The notes under the pieces were generated by a model that saw nothing but the letters and a program-made list of their open reading frames with translations, ran no database searches and was not told the DNA's origin. Both the position numbers and the translations under genes were made by a program. Shown one piece after another: positions 1 through 8,012 of a stretch of DNA of 52,464 nt. This DNA is from Patescibacteria group bacterium (GTDB lineage Bacteria; Patescibacteriota; Saccharimonadia; Saccharimonadales; Saccharimonadaceae). The stretch covers positions 1 through 52,464 of the forward strand of contig JAUPWL010000002.1 of NCBI GenBank assembly GCA_030916565.1, given 5' to 3'. Each line of letters starts with the position of its first letter. The stretch's first letter is position 1.

Positions 1-783
1 CGCACCGTTAAAATCGAAGAGGACATCGTGACGATGGGGACCAACGCTCGTAAAGCCTAGTATCCTGTCACGGTCGGTTGCCGATTCTAGATCTGCCAAT
101 AATTTCTGTTCATTATCCGCCGCTGTATGTGAATAGCGAATTGTCACAATATCTTTTGTCTGAGCAATTGTTCGATATGTCGATTGCAATCCGGAATTTA
201 AACGTTCCGATAATCGCCGCCGTACATCAATGATCTGTGCGCCATACTGCGCCAAACTCACGTTCCATGCGAATAGAGCATTGTCTGATGCGCCGGATTT
301 GAGTAATCGATTGCGCTGTAATAACGCTCGTTCATAACGTCGCAGGACTCGGCTATACCCAGGAATTAATTGCCCGGCAAACTGATCAATAAACTGCCTC
401 CGCCGAGCAGGCGATCCATGTAATAGACGTAAATCATCAGGTTCGAACAAGACGACCGGGTATTTTGTATTCTGCGACAAACGCACGCTAACTTTATCAT
501 CAACAACGAACTGTTTGGGTTTGGTCGCACCTGGTTGATATTTAACTGTACGGTTCTGATCATCAATCGTCAGTTCAATGCGCCACCAATCAGCATCGTG
601 TCGCAGCAAATCACTATCGCTCGCTTTGAACGAATGACCGCCAAGCGCCACCATGATTGCTTCGATCAGTGATGTTTTTCCACTACCGTTTGGACCGGTA
701 ATCACTGTCACTGTTCGAGAAAATTTCCTCGAAAAGCGGCGGTGCGATCGGATGTTTTCGACTGCCAGCGAACGAATAATCAT
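1..783 (-). CDS. recF: RecF, DNA repair and replication-gap ATPase (C-terminus cut by window edge)
   Basis: The reading frame is open from the window edge to an ATG at 781-783 on the minus strand and gives 261 codons of a protein starting MIIRSLAVENIRSHRR. A Walker A motif (GPNGSGKT) lies about 30 residues in, followed by LIEAIMVALGG. Further on, a stretch reading VVLFEPDDLRLLHGSPARRRQFID is the typical RecF lid region (only part of it quoted in sense). The family loads RecA at gaps on single-stranded DNA. Its start is one base after the dnaN stop, as in the classical dnaA-dnaN-recF operon, so it is probably translated by coupling with dnaN. About 100 residues of the C-terminus are missing because the window ends here. 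Confidence 0.95.
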   Translation of the reverse strand, partial: MIIRSLAVENIRSHRRFSRKFSRTVTVITGPNGSGKTSLIEAIMVALGGHSFKASDSDLLRHDADWWRIELTIDDQNRTVKYQPGATKPKQFVVDDKVSVRLSQNTKYPVVLFEPDDLRLLHGSPARRRQFIDQFAGQLIPGYSRVLRRYERALLQRNRLLKSGASDNALFAWNVSLAQYGAQIIDVRRRLSERLNSGLQSTYRTIAQTKDIVTIRYSHTAADNEQKLLADLESATDRDRILGFTSVGPHRHDVLFDFNGA

Positions 784-784
784 A

Positions 785-1885
785 CTAACTCTTTAGTGGC
801 ATGATCACGTGCTGATAATCATTGTCGGGCGTGTTCGATTCCAGCACACATGGTGATAGTTTTCCACTGAATCGGAATGTCACTTCGTTACCTTCGGTGA
901 CTGCCAATGCTTCAGTTAAATAGCGCGAGTTGAGGGTGACCTGGCCATCAGTATTAATATCGGCCTCTGCTTCTGAGGTGTTTTCGCCTAATTCACTTGC
1001 AACAGAATGAAGCGATACTGTGTTTTTGTCGCTATTTGCAGTAATTGTCACACTACCACCTGATTCACGTGCGAACAGTCCGGCAACCTTGGTAATCTGT
1101 GCAAATTCCGATCGGCCAATTGTAATCACGGTTTCAGACGATGCGGGGATTAACTGGCGATAATCAGGGAAATTACCATCGATCAAACGACTCGTAATCT
1201 CGGCGTCGTTCATACGGAATCGTACTTGTGATTCATCGAACAGTACTTCGACTTCCGTCACATCATCACTGAGCGTGCGTAGTACTTCCTGCAGTGTTGA
1301 TGTCGGGATAATTGCCGCAACATCACTCTTGGTTGCTACTAATCGTTTTTCGGACAATCGATAGCCATCCGTTGCCGCCAGGTAGAGTGCGCCATCATGC
1401 GAGTGCCAATAAACACCAGTCAATACAGGACGGGTAGAGTCACTACTGGTTGTCAGGATCGTTTGAGTAATTGCCTGTTTTAACGCTGATGTATCAATAG
1501 CATAAGATACTGCTGTTTTATCATTGATCGTTGGCAGTTCAGGAAAATCATCGGCAACCGCACCGTTGATTGTTGAGCTATAGCCTTCAGCTTCAAGATG
1601 TAATTTATTATCTTTTACTTTTAATGTCACCGTTGTCTTTGGCAGACTGGCAACAAATTCCGTAATCAAACGAGAGGGGACAGTAATCGCACCTTCGTTA
1701 ATAATCTTGGCACCTATATGTTGTGTTGAGGCAATTTCTAAATTCGTTGCTGCAACCATTAACCGTGTACCATCGGTTCGAAGTAATATGTTGCTCAGTA
1801 TAGGCAATTGCGTTTTTGTACCCGCAACACGAGACGCCGCACCAAGTGCACGAGTGAGATTTTCTTGTGTGACAGTCAGTTCCAT
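785..1885 (-). CDS. dnaN: DNA polymerase III sliding clamp (beta subunit)
   Basis: A 366-residue protein of normal beta-clamp length. It opens MELTVTQENLTRALGAASRV and carries the family pattern of three repeated clamp domains: LPILSNILL near residue 28, SDSTRPVLTGVYW and the LAATDGYRLSEK motif in domain 2, and the C-terminal VIMPLKS, which is close to the usual VMPMRL ending. The clamp encircles DNA and tethers polymerase III. It lies downstream of dnaA on the same strand with recF following after one base. The start ATG is preceded by GAAAGG about 8 nt upstream, a plausible Shine-Dalgarno sequence. Nothing looks truncated. Confidence 0.97.
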   Translation of the reverse strand: MELTVTQENLTRALGAASRVAGTKTQLPILSNILLRTDGTRLMVAATNLEIASTQHIGAKIINEGAITVPSRLITEFVASLPKTTVTLKVKDNKLHLEAEGYSSTINGAVADDFPELPTINDKTAVSYAIDTSALKQAITQTILTTSSDSTRPVLTGVYWHSHDGALYLAATDGYRLSEKRLVATKSDVAAIIPTSTLQEVLRTLSDDVTEVEVLFDESQVRFRMNDAEITSRLIDGNFPDYRQLIPASSETVITIGRSEFAQITKVAGLFARESGGSVTITANSDKNTVSLHSVASELGENTSEAEADINTDGQVTLNSRYLTEALAVTEGNEVTFRFSGKLSPCVLESNTPDNDYQHVIMPLKS

Positions 1886-2164
1886 TATTATTACCTTTCT
1901 TTACTTTTTAAATTTGTTGTAGTGGTTATAGGTAGTGTGGAAAGTGGGGAAAACAGGCCGATTAACAGATATAATTGAGCCATTTTTGCCTGTGGGAATC
2001 GTTGCGGGAAAAGGTCGGTTAAATCGGGTACAAAGCTGTGGTTATACACGTGTTGGCGAGGGCGAGTTGTGGTGTATACGCTCATCTGTGGACGTCCATC
2101 CACGTTTTTTCGGCGCTGTGACCCCACGAAGTTCACAACTTTTCCCCATGCAGAAAGTATAGTG
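1886..2164. promoter_or_regulatory. dnaA-dnaN intergenic region, possible second part of a split origin
   Basis: 279 bp without a supported gene between dnaA and dnaN. It has one near-consensus DnaA box, TTATACACG at 2042-2050 (one mismatch to TTATNCACA), plus weaker relatives such as TGTGGAAAG near 1936 and TTTTCCCCA near 2139. Many bacteria keep DnaA boxes on both sides of dnaA. The dnaN promoter must also lie here or further upstream. Origin function is inferred. Confidence 0.45.
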
Positions 2165-3520
2165 CTAGGCATAAAGTCGCTCCCGTATCTCGGCAACTTG
2201 TTCACGAACGGTGAAATCTAACTTGATCGATTTTTCGATCTTTTCGACTGAGTGAATCGCAGTGGTGTGGTCTTTACGACCCAGCTCACTCGCAATCTTT
2301 GGAAAACTCAGGTGTAGTTCGCTACGCAAAAGATACATTGCAATTTGTCGCGGTGTCACGATATGTTTATCGCGCTGAGCACTGCAGATTTCTGCTGGTG
2401 ACAATGAGAAGTATTTGGCGGTTTTGTCGATGATTTGTTTGGACGTTACGTGTTGTGGACGAGATCGTCGAACGTTACCTAGTAGTCCCTCAGCGGTACT
2501 GACATCTGGTGTTACACCACGCATCTCGGCGTAGGCGAGGAGTTGATTCAACGCACCTTCGAGTTCACGGATGTTTGTTTTGATATTGTTGGCGAGGTAT
2601 TCAACAGTTTCACGGTCCAGTTCGATATTTGATAATGCTGCTTTTGCCTCAATAATCGCACAGCGGGTTTCAAAATCAGGCATTTGAATATCAATAGGCA
2701 TGCCCATTTCGAATCGACTGCGGAGACGTTCGGTCAATGTTGGAATACTCCGAGGTGGCTTGTCGCTCGTGATGATGATCTGTTTATTATTCTGGTGCAG
2801 TGCATTAAATGTGTGGAAGAATTCTTCCTGTGTCTTTTCCTTGTTGGCAATAAACTGCATGTCATCGATGATGAGTACATCGACATTACGGTATTTATCA
2901 GAAAAGCCTTTTTTCTTGAATCGAATACTATCAAGGAATTCTTTGACGAAAGTTTCAGAACTTATATAGACAACACGGGCATCCGGTTGGTTTTTGACAA
3001 TTTCGTTACCAACTGCCTGTGCAAGGTGAGTTTTACCCAAACCAACGCCACCGTAAAGGAAGAGTGGGTTGTATTTTGTGCCTGGATATTGGGCGACTGC
3101 TTGGCAGGCGGTGTAGGCCAGGTCGTTACTAGACCCAACGATAAAATTCGAGAATGTATAACGAGGATTGAGACTGCCATTTTGCGTGACTGGAGCAGTC
3201 AGTCGTGAGCTATTTTCGGTGACGTCTGGTCGTGCGGCCATTGTTGTTTCGCGACTGACGGTTGTGCGACGACCACTAGATGATTTCACGATATATTCTA
3301 TATGTGCTGGTTCAACGCCGTTTTTCGCCAGAATTTGTTTGATTTGGTCGGTGAATTTTACCTGGAACTGACGAACGGCAAATATATTTGGTACCGCAAT
3401 TGTTACTTGTTCGTCGGTGCATTCGACAAGTTCAGTGTTTTTGAACCACGTGACAAACGTCGCATGGGGAACCGATAGTTCGATTTCACCCAGGACGCTT
3501 TGCCATAATGTGTTCTGCAC
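2165..3520 (-). CDS. dnaA: Chromosomal replication initiator DnaA
   Basis: 451 residues with GTG start at 3518-3520, preceded by GAGGG at 9 nt. Domain I is residues 1 to about 80 (LWQSVLGEIELSVPHATFVTWF). A short linker follows, then the AAA+ core from NPRYTFSNFIVGSSN at about residue 118. Walker A is GGVGLGKT at 157-164, and Walker B is VLIIDDMQF. Domain IV ends with ELGRKDHTTAIHS, the DnaA-box-recognition signature. The protein melts oriC and loads the helicase. The upstream region carries a cluster of DnaA boxes (3594-3708), so autoregulation is likely. Confidence 0.98.
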   Translation of the reverse strand: MQNTLWQSVLGEIELSVPHATFVTWFKNTELVECTDEQVTIAVPNIFAVRQFQVKFTDQIKQILAKNGVEPAHIEYIVKSSSGRRTTVSRETTMAARPDVTENSSRLTAPVTQNGSLNPRYTFSNFIVGSSNDLAYTACQAVAQYPGTKYNPLFLYGGVGLGKTHLAQAVGNEIVKNQPDARVVYISSETFVKEFLDSIRFKKKGFSDKYRNVDVLIIDDMQFIANKEKTQEEFFHTFNALHQNNKQIIITSDKPPRSIPTLTERLRSRFEMGMPIDIQMPDFETRCAIIEAKAALSNIELDRETVEYLANNIKTNIRELEGALNQLLAYAEMRGVTPDVSTAEGLLGNVRRSRPQHVTSKQIIDKTAKYFSLSPAEICSAQRDKHIVTPRQIAMYLLRSELHLSFPKIASELGRKDHTTAIHSVEKIEKSIKLDFTVREQVAEIRERLYA

Positions 3521-3756
3521 TTGTTTTTCCCTCTTAAGTCTCTGTTACCGCCTAGCGGCGCGATTTATGTCACTACTATAATTCAGCCCCGACTTTTCCA
3601 CAACTGTAAAAGATACAGCAACCAGAAATCTTAATAGGGGAGCGACTTTTCCACAGTTCAGTGTTCAATCTATAAATGTGTGGATAAAGTAGACATTTCG
3701 GTGGATAACCCTTTGCCATTGATAAAAAATCAAAAATAATGTAAAGTAATAAAGTT
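3521..3756. other. Putative oriC (dnaA-rpmH intergenic, DnaA boxes)
   Basis: 236 bp between divergent dnaA and rpmH. It has one perfect DnaA box in reverse orientation, TGTGGATAA at 3679-3687, and three one-mismatch boxes: TTTTCCACA at 3594-3602 and 3647-3655, and GGTGGATAA at 3700-3708. An AT-rich stretch (about 3719-3756) next to the last box could be the unwinding element. The position between dnaA and rpmH matches the classical bacterial origin. No replication experiment or skew calculation supports it here. Confidence 0.8.
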
Positions 3757-3894
3757 ATGCCAAAAAGGACTCACCAACCACACACTCGCCATCGTGCTCG
3801 CACGCATGGTTTTCGTGCGCGCATTTCCAGCAAAGCTGGTCGTGCCGTACTAAAGCGTCGCCGTATTAAAGGCCGCGCTCGACTAACAGTCTAG
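3757..3894 (+). CDS. rpmH: 50S ribosomal protein L34
   Basis: A 45-codon gene that reads [20 protein letters not shown] at its N-terminus and ends KGRARLTV. This is the full conserved L34 pattern (RTHGFRAR, then [13 protein letters not shown]). L34 is a small basic protein of the large subunit. The family's frequent start MKRT has one extra residue here (MPKRT). It is the first rightward gene after oriC and is followed directly by a hairpin terminator, so it may be transcribed separately from rnpA. Confidence 0.97.
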   Translation: MPKRTHQPHTRHRARTHGFRARISSKAGRAVLKRRRIKGRARLTV

Positions 3895-3899
3895 GAAAT

Positions 3900-3924
3900 C
3901 TCCGCCATCTCGGCGGAGTTTTTT
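3900..3924 (+). terminator. Rho-independent terminator after rpmH
   Basis: A 7-bp GC-rich stem CTCCGCC / GGCGGAG with a 5-nt loop is followed by six T. It sits 5 bp after the rpmH stop and before the rnpA promoter. Confidence 0.9.
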
Positions 3925-3946
3925 AATTCATACCCGTTAACTCCGT

Positions 3947-3952
3947 TATACT
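3947..3952 (+). promoter_or_regulatory. -10 element of rnpA, leaderless geometry
   Basis: TATACT is followed by exactly 6 nt and then the rnpA ATG at 3959. With a usual initiation distance of about 7 nt the mRNA would start at the ATG itself. No Shine-Dalgarno sequence is present in the gap. No convincing -35 box is seen. Confidence 0.6.
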
Positions 3953-3958
3953 AATATC

Positions 3959-4309
3959 ATGCTTGCGTTCAAATATCGTTTTCATGGTCACGGCAGTCTG
4001 CGCTATGTTTATGCACATGGCAAAACTGTTCGTTCTCATTTGATTACGCTCAAACATAGCGCACATCCCAAACGCCAGAATCCTCGTGTTGCAATTGTGA
4101 TTAGCAAAAAGGTGATCAAAGGCGCTGTCGGTCGCAACCGTGTTCGTCGTCGACTCTACGAGCTAATGCGTCATGAACTACCGAATATTAAAGAGAATAG
4201 TGATTTAGTGCTGATGGTCTTTTCGGCCGAGGTCTTGTCGTTGCCATCAACCGAACTTTTGGCAACTGTACGACAATTATTAAACGAGGCTGACGTCTAT
4301 AAAAAATAG
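3959..4309 (+). CDS. rnpA: Ribonuclease P protein component
   Basis: 116 residues, normal RnpA length. The family signature is clear: SKKVIKGAVGRNRVRRRLYE near residues 50-70, the basic RNR box that contacts P RNA. The N-terminal part (KYRFHGHGSLRYVYAHGKTV) matches the family's opening with a central cleft that binds the 5' leader of precursor tRNAs. It lies between rpmH and yidC as in most bacteria, but is separated from rpmH by a terminator and has its own -10 box only 6 nt before the start codon. Confidence 0.95.
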   Translation: MLAFKYRFHGHGSLRYVYAHGKTVRSHLITLKHSAHPKRQNPRVAIVISKKVIKGAVGRNRVRRRLYELMRHELPNIKENSDLVLMVFSAEVLSLPSTELLATVRQLLNEADVYKK

Positions 4310-4369
4310 ATAAAAACTGGTACAATGAGAGACATTAAATCTGACTACGAAGTGGAGTTGTAAGTCACC

Positions 4370-5329
4370 GTGAATATATTTGAACTACTTGTTGTACAAC
4401 CTTTGTTCAACCTGCTGATGCTACTGTATGCTGTCATTCCTGGCGGCGATTTTGGTCTGACAATTATTATCTTTACAATCCTGATGCGTCTTGCGATCCA
4501 TCCGTTGGTGCGCAAACAATTGCACCAAACAAAAGCAATGCGCAAGATGCAGCCAGAGCTAGAAGAAATCAAGCGACAAACAAAAGGCAACAAGCAGCTG
4601 CAAGGTATCCAGATGATGGAGCTGTACAAAAAGCATGGTGTCAGCCCATTCCGTTCTATTGGTATCTTGTTGATTCAGCTACCAATCTTTTTGTCGCTCT
4701 ATATCGTGATCCAGGTGTTTACGCTCCACGCGAATGAACTATCGAAATGGACATATGATTTCTTGCAGAACATTGGTCCAATCAAAACGATTATCGAGAA
4801 TCCATCAACACTCAACCTGAACCTGTTTGGCTTGGTTGATTTGACCAAACACGCATTTGCGAACGGTAATGTCAGCTGGGTACTTGTTGTTCTTGCAATC
4901 GTTGCCGCTGTCGGTCAGTTCTTCCAGAGCAAACAGACAATGCCACAGACGAATAACCGCAAAATCCGTGACATCCTGAAGGAAGCAGCAGAAGGCAAAG
5001 AAGCAGACCAGGCAGAAGTAAATAGCGCGATCATGGCAAAAATGATCTATGTCTTTCCATTCTTTATGCTGTTTATTATGCTCAGCCTGCCAGGCGCGGT
5101 TGCATTGTACTATGCCGTACAGACGATTGTTGCCGTGATACAGCAGCACTTTATCCTACAGGAAGACGAAGAAGAGCTAGAAGAAATTGCCTCTGAACAC
5201 CCAGCGAAATCGTCAACCAAGACGAACGCAAAGGCTCGCGCAAAAGCAGCTAAAGAAGCAAATGTAACGCGTATCGTCGCAAAGGGTTCTCGGCCATCCA
5301 AGGCAAAAAAGTACAAAGGAGGTAAATAA
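4370..5329 (+). CDS. yidC: Membrane protein insertase YidC/Oxa1 family
   Basis: 319 residues starting at GTG 4370. The Oxa1 core shows a first membrane segment, then ILMRLAIHPLVRKQ with the conserved Arg of the hydrophilic groove, the charged hairpin MRKMQPELEEIKRQTKGNKQ (about residues 64-83), KKHGVSPFRS and four further membrane segments. There is no large periplasmic domain, so it is of the Gram-positive SpoIIIJ type. The C-terminus is a Lys/Ala-rich tail, usual for ribosome contact. A TACAAT -10-like box lies at about 4321-4326. The stop overlaps the jag start by one base (TAATG). Confidence 0.96.
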   Translation: MNIFELLVVQPLFNLLMLLYAVIPGGDFGLTIIIFTILMRLAIHPLVRKQLHQTKAMRKMQPELEEIKRQTKGNKQLQGIQMMELYKKHGVSPFRSIGILLIQLPIFLSLYIVIQVFTLHANELSKWTYDFLQNIGPIKTIIENPSTLNLNLFGLVDLTKHAFANGNVSWVLVVLAIVAAVGQFFQSKQTMPQTNNRKIRDILKEAAEGKEADQAEVNSAIMAKMIYVFPFFMLFIMLSLPGAVALYYAVQTIVAVIQQHFILQEDEEELEEIASEHPAKSSTKTNAKARAKAAKEANVTRIVAKGSRPSKAKKYKGGK

Positions 5330-5790
5330 TGAATGCAGAAGAAACATTGGAATTCGCCAAGAAGTATGTTGCTGATGTGTTATCTTTCTTTGAAGTAAAT
5401 GTCGATGTTGATGTCACGATGGCTGACGATGTGATCGAACTATCTGTTCCGTCAACAGAGATTAACAGTATCCTGATTGGTAAAAATGCCGAAACACTAC
5501 GTAGCCTGCAATTCTTGCTATCGACAACCCTACGCGGCAAGGGCGCTGATGTTGTCCGCGTCAACATCGACGTCGCTGATTACAAGAAACAGCGTGCTGA
5601 CAAGGTCGCCAAACAGGCCAAAGAATGGATCGAAGAAGTGCTCCGCACTGGCGATTCATACATCGCACGACTGAACGCCGCAGATCGTCGCATCGTTCAT
5701 CATGTCGCGAGTGACTACGAAAACATCCGAACCTTTTCCGAAGGCGAAGGTCGCGATCGTCACATTGTTATCGCACAACAATCATCATAA
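5329..5790 (+). CDS. jag: Jag / KhpB-like RNA-binding protein (KH-R3H)
   Basis: 153 residues. A KH-like fold covers about residues 35-85, with the GxxG-type loop seen as LIGKNAETLRSLQFLL. An R3H domain follows: RLNAADRRIVHHVASDYENIRTFS, where the R...H pair is visible. The N-terminal Jag_N domain is reduced or absent, since Jag proteins are usually over 200 residues. A perfect Shine-Dalgarno AAAGGAGG at 5315-5322 lies inside the end of yidC. The family binds RNA and is linked to cell-elongation control. The yidC-jag pair is conserved across many bacteria. Confidence 0.93.
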   Translation: MNAEETLEFAKKYVADVLSFFEVNVDVDVTMADDVIELSVPSTEINSILIGKNAETLRSLQFLLSTTLRGKGADVVRVNIDVADYKKQRADKVAKQAKEWIEEVLRTGDSYIARLNAADRRIVHHVASDYENIRTFSEGEGRDRHIVIAQQSS

Positions 5791-5805
5791 TTGTAGAAAC
5801 AGTAT

Positions 5806-6900
5806 CTAGAGGAGCGCTCGATTATAAACATCGAGCGTTTCTTGTGCCATACGTTGCCACGAATATTTTTTCACCTGCGCTGTACCTTTTTTGATGAGGT
5901 CTTTGCGGAGTTTTGTATCATCCAGAATGCGTTCGATTTGATCGGCCATTTCACCTGGGTCGGATGGATCAAAGTACAGAGCCGCGTCACCCAGGACTTC
6001 AGGCATACAGGTGGCATTGCTACTGACGACTGGTGCGCCGTGACGCATTGCCTCGAGCGGCGGCAAACCAAATCCTTCCATAAAACTAGGGAACACATAG
6101 GCGGCGCAGTTGCTGTAGAACCACGCCAACTGATCGTCGCTAGCAAAGCCAAAGAAATGTACATGGCGGTAGCCGCGTTCTTGTGCCCAACGTTCGAGTT
6201 CGTGACTGGTCTCGTCGCGTTTACCGATAATCACCAACCATAGATCAGGATATTTTTTCAACAGCAGCTGGTGTGCTTCGATAGCGCCTTTTTGGTTCTT
6301 GTATTTTTCAGCGCGACCGACAGTCAGTATGAATTGTTTGCCAGCGAATTTCTTTACCAGTTCTTCATGTTTTGACACCAGATCAGCCGCTTCGTAGGTG
6401 ACGACGACCTTGTCATCGGCAATAGGTTGGAACGCGATCAGATCGTCTTTGGTGTACTGTGTCGGTGTCAGGATGAATGTCGCTCGTTTCGTGACAACGC
6501 GCAGCAACTGGGCGAATATCGTCTGTTTCATTTTGAGAGTCGTTGGTGACATACCTTCGTTTTCTGTGATCCGCAGTAGGTTGAGATCATGCACCGTCGT
6601 CACAGCGTTCCGGTTGAACAGGAACGGTTGCTGTGGCATGCAAAAATGCACCAAATCAGCATCGAGTTTCAGTAAAAACAGATAGAATCCGAATTGTTCA
6701 CTCGTGGTGTATTGATGGTAATCAGCCGCAACGACAGTGAAATTATCATTGGTTGGTTTCCAAAAATCTTTGTCTTTGGCGCGGACGAGCACACTGAACC
6801 TGTGTGGAGATTCAATCTTTTCCAAATAGGTGAGCAGTCGTTCGATATAGCGACCGGTGCTCGAATTAATAATGCGGGCATCGATGGCGATATGGGCCAT
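5806..6900 (-). CDS. GT4-type glycosyltransferase
   Basis: 364 residues, GT-B fold. The N-terminal half has DARIINSSTGRYIERLL and TTVHDLN. The C-terminal Rossmann half has FILTVGRAEKYKNQKG (nucleotide-sugar binding start), the FGFASDDQLAWFYSNC stretch, and the retaining-GT signature FPSFMEGFGLPPLEAMRHG with the conserved Glu residues and PVVSSNATCMPEVLGDAALYF. This is the usual pattern for capsule or wall-glycan mannosyl/glucosyl transfer from NDP-sugars. The sugar cannot be read from the sequence. Its start codon overlaps the stop of the upstream GT2 gene by one base, so the two form a transcription unit. Confidence 0.92.
   Translation of the reverse strand: MAHIAIDARIINSSTGRYIERLLTYLEKIESPHRFSVLVRAKDKDFWKPTNDNFTVVAADYHQYTTSEQFGFYLFLLKLDADLVHFCMPQQPFLFNRNAVTTVHDLNLLRITENEGMSPTTLKMKQTIFAQLLRVVTKRATFILTPTQYTKDDLIAFQPIADDKVVVTYEAADLVSKHEELVKKFAGKQFILTVGRAEKYKNQKGAIEAHQLLLKKYPDLWLVIIGKRDETSHELERWAQERGYRHVHFFGFASDDQLAWFYSNCAAYVFPSFMEGFGLPPLEAMRHGAPVVSSNATCMPEVLGDAALYFDPSDPGEMADQIERILDDTKLRKDLIKKGTAQVKKYSWQRMAQETLDVYNRALL
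5815..5841 (+). terminator. Hairpin between convergent jag and glycosyltransferase genes
   Basis: An 8-bp perfect stem CGCTCGAT / ATCGAGCG with a 7-nt loop is followed by TTTCTT. It lies 25 bp past the jag stop and inside the last codons of the opposite-strand glycosyltransferase. It is a weak terminator candidate for the rpmH-side operon because the T-run is short. Confidence 0.5.
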
Positions 6901-7847
6901 TATTTTTTCGCTTTCTTGTGGGATGCGTGGTATTGCTCGACCAGATAGAGCGGGCGGTGTTTTGTTTCGTTAAAGATACGTCCAATGTATTCGCCAATAA
7001 TGCCGAGTGATAATAATTGCACGCCACCAAGGAACAAAATAACCGCCATCAGTGATGAGTAGCCAGATCCAGTTGATTCGCCGAATAGCGGTCGGACTAA
7101 CAGATAAATAATATAGATAAACGATACAAACGACACCAAAATACCGAGGATTGAGGCAACCCGTAGTGGGGCAGTGGTAAAACTGGTAATACCGCTAATC
7201 GCCAGATCAAGAAGCTTCACATAGCTCCATTTTGTTTCGCCAGCTGCGCGCGGATCTCGATCGTAGAGGATTTCTTTTTTGTTGAATCCAACTTGGCTGA
7301 ATATTGCTTTGGCGTTGCGCTGTGATTCGCGGAATTGTTTGATCGATTCGACGACGCGGCGATCCAGCAGGCGGAAATCACCAGTATCTTCCTGGATAGG
7401 AATACGGGTCACGCTCTGTAGTAGTGCGTAATACTGTTTGCTGGTGAATTTCTTTAACCATGTTTCGCCTTCACGTGATCGGCGTTTGGCATAGACATCG
7501 TCATAGCCTTCTTCCCACAGTTTGATCATTTCAGGGATTAATTCCGGTGGATCCTGCAGATCAGCGTCGACGATAACCAGTGCGTCGCCCTTTACATGGT
7601 CGATACCGGCAATCATGGCGATCTCTTTGCCGAAATTGCGGGATAGATTGATATAACTCACGCGGTGATCTTGTTCGGCGTGGTGTTTGATAATTTCGAG
7701 TGTGCGGTCGCGGCTGCCGTCATTAACGAACAAGAACTCGAACGAATATTGAGATTCACGATCGGCCAGTGTCGAGAGACGTTCAAACAGTGCGGGTAAT
7801 ACCTGTTCCTCGTTATACGCGGGAATCAGGACTGTAATAGACTTCAT
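6900..7847 (-). CDS. Polyprenyl-phosphate GT2 glycosyltransferase (GtrB/ArnC/DPM-like)
   Basis: 315 residues. The GT2 domain opens VLIPAYNEEQVLPALFERL, then FVNDGSRDRT (first Asp motif), SRNFGKEIAMIAGIDH, and DADLQDPPELIPEM with the metal-binding DxD-like motif. Two C-terminal membrane helices follow (about residues 230-255 and 265-290), ending GIIGEYIGRIFNETKHRP. This arrangement is that of enzymes that charge undecaprenyl phosphate with a sugar on the cytoplasmic face. TATACT at 7854-7859 lies 6 nt before the ATG, so the transcript may be leaderless. The downstream GT4 gene is translationally coupled. Confidence 0.93.
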   Translation of the reverse strand: MKSITVLIPAYNEEQVLPALFERLSTLADRESQYSFEFLFVNDGSRDRTLEIIKHHAEQDHRVSYINLSRNFGKEIAMIAGIDHVKGDALVIVDADLQDPPELIPEMIKLWEEGYDDVYAKRRSREGETWLKKFTSKQYYALLQSVTRIPIQEDTGDFRLLDRRVVESIKQFRESQRNAKAIFSQVGFNKKEILYDRDPRAAGETKWSYVKLLDLAISGITSFTTAPLRVASILGILVSFVSFIYIIYLLVRPLFGESTGSGYSSLMAVILFLGGVQLLSLGIIGEYIGRIFNETKHRPLYLVEQYHASHKKAKK

Positions 7848-7879
7848 AACCTAAGTATATCAGATGAAAATGTTGTATT

Positions 7880-7996
7880 TTTAAACCTAACGGATTCGTT
7901 ACCTTTAAAAAATAACAGAGAAGAAGTTGGTCTTTAAACCTAACGGATTCGTTACCTTTAAACTCTTGACACTAAAGGTTATAAATAGTAACCTTT
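7880..7996. repeat. Three palindromic operator-like repeats upstream of the KilA-N gene
   Basis: Two identical 30-bp sequences occupy 7880-7909 and 7933-7962. Each is an imperfect palindrome of the form TTTAAA-CC-TAACG-N4-CGTTA-CC-TTTAAA. A third, related inverted repeat AAAGGTTA-N7-TAACCTTT is at 7974-7996 and overlaps a TTGACA at 7966-7971. The shared half-site is roughly GTWACCTTTAAA. The spacing (53 bp between copies) and position between a divergent gene pair suggest binding sites for a dimeric regulator, possibly the KilA-N protein itself. Confidence 0.75.
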
Positions 7997-8012
7997 AAAA
8001 AACGGAGGGTAT

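Noticed and set aside
2042-2050. dnaA-dnaN intergenic region as the sole origin
   Set aside because: Only one near-consensus box is present; the dnaA-rpmH region has four boxes and the AT-rich stretch.
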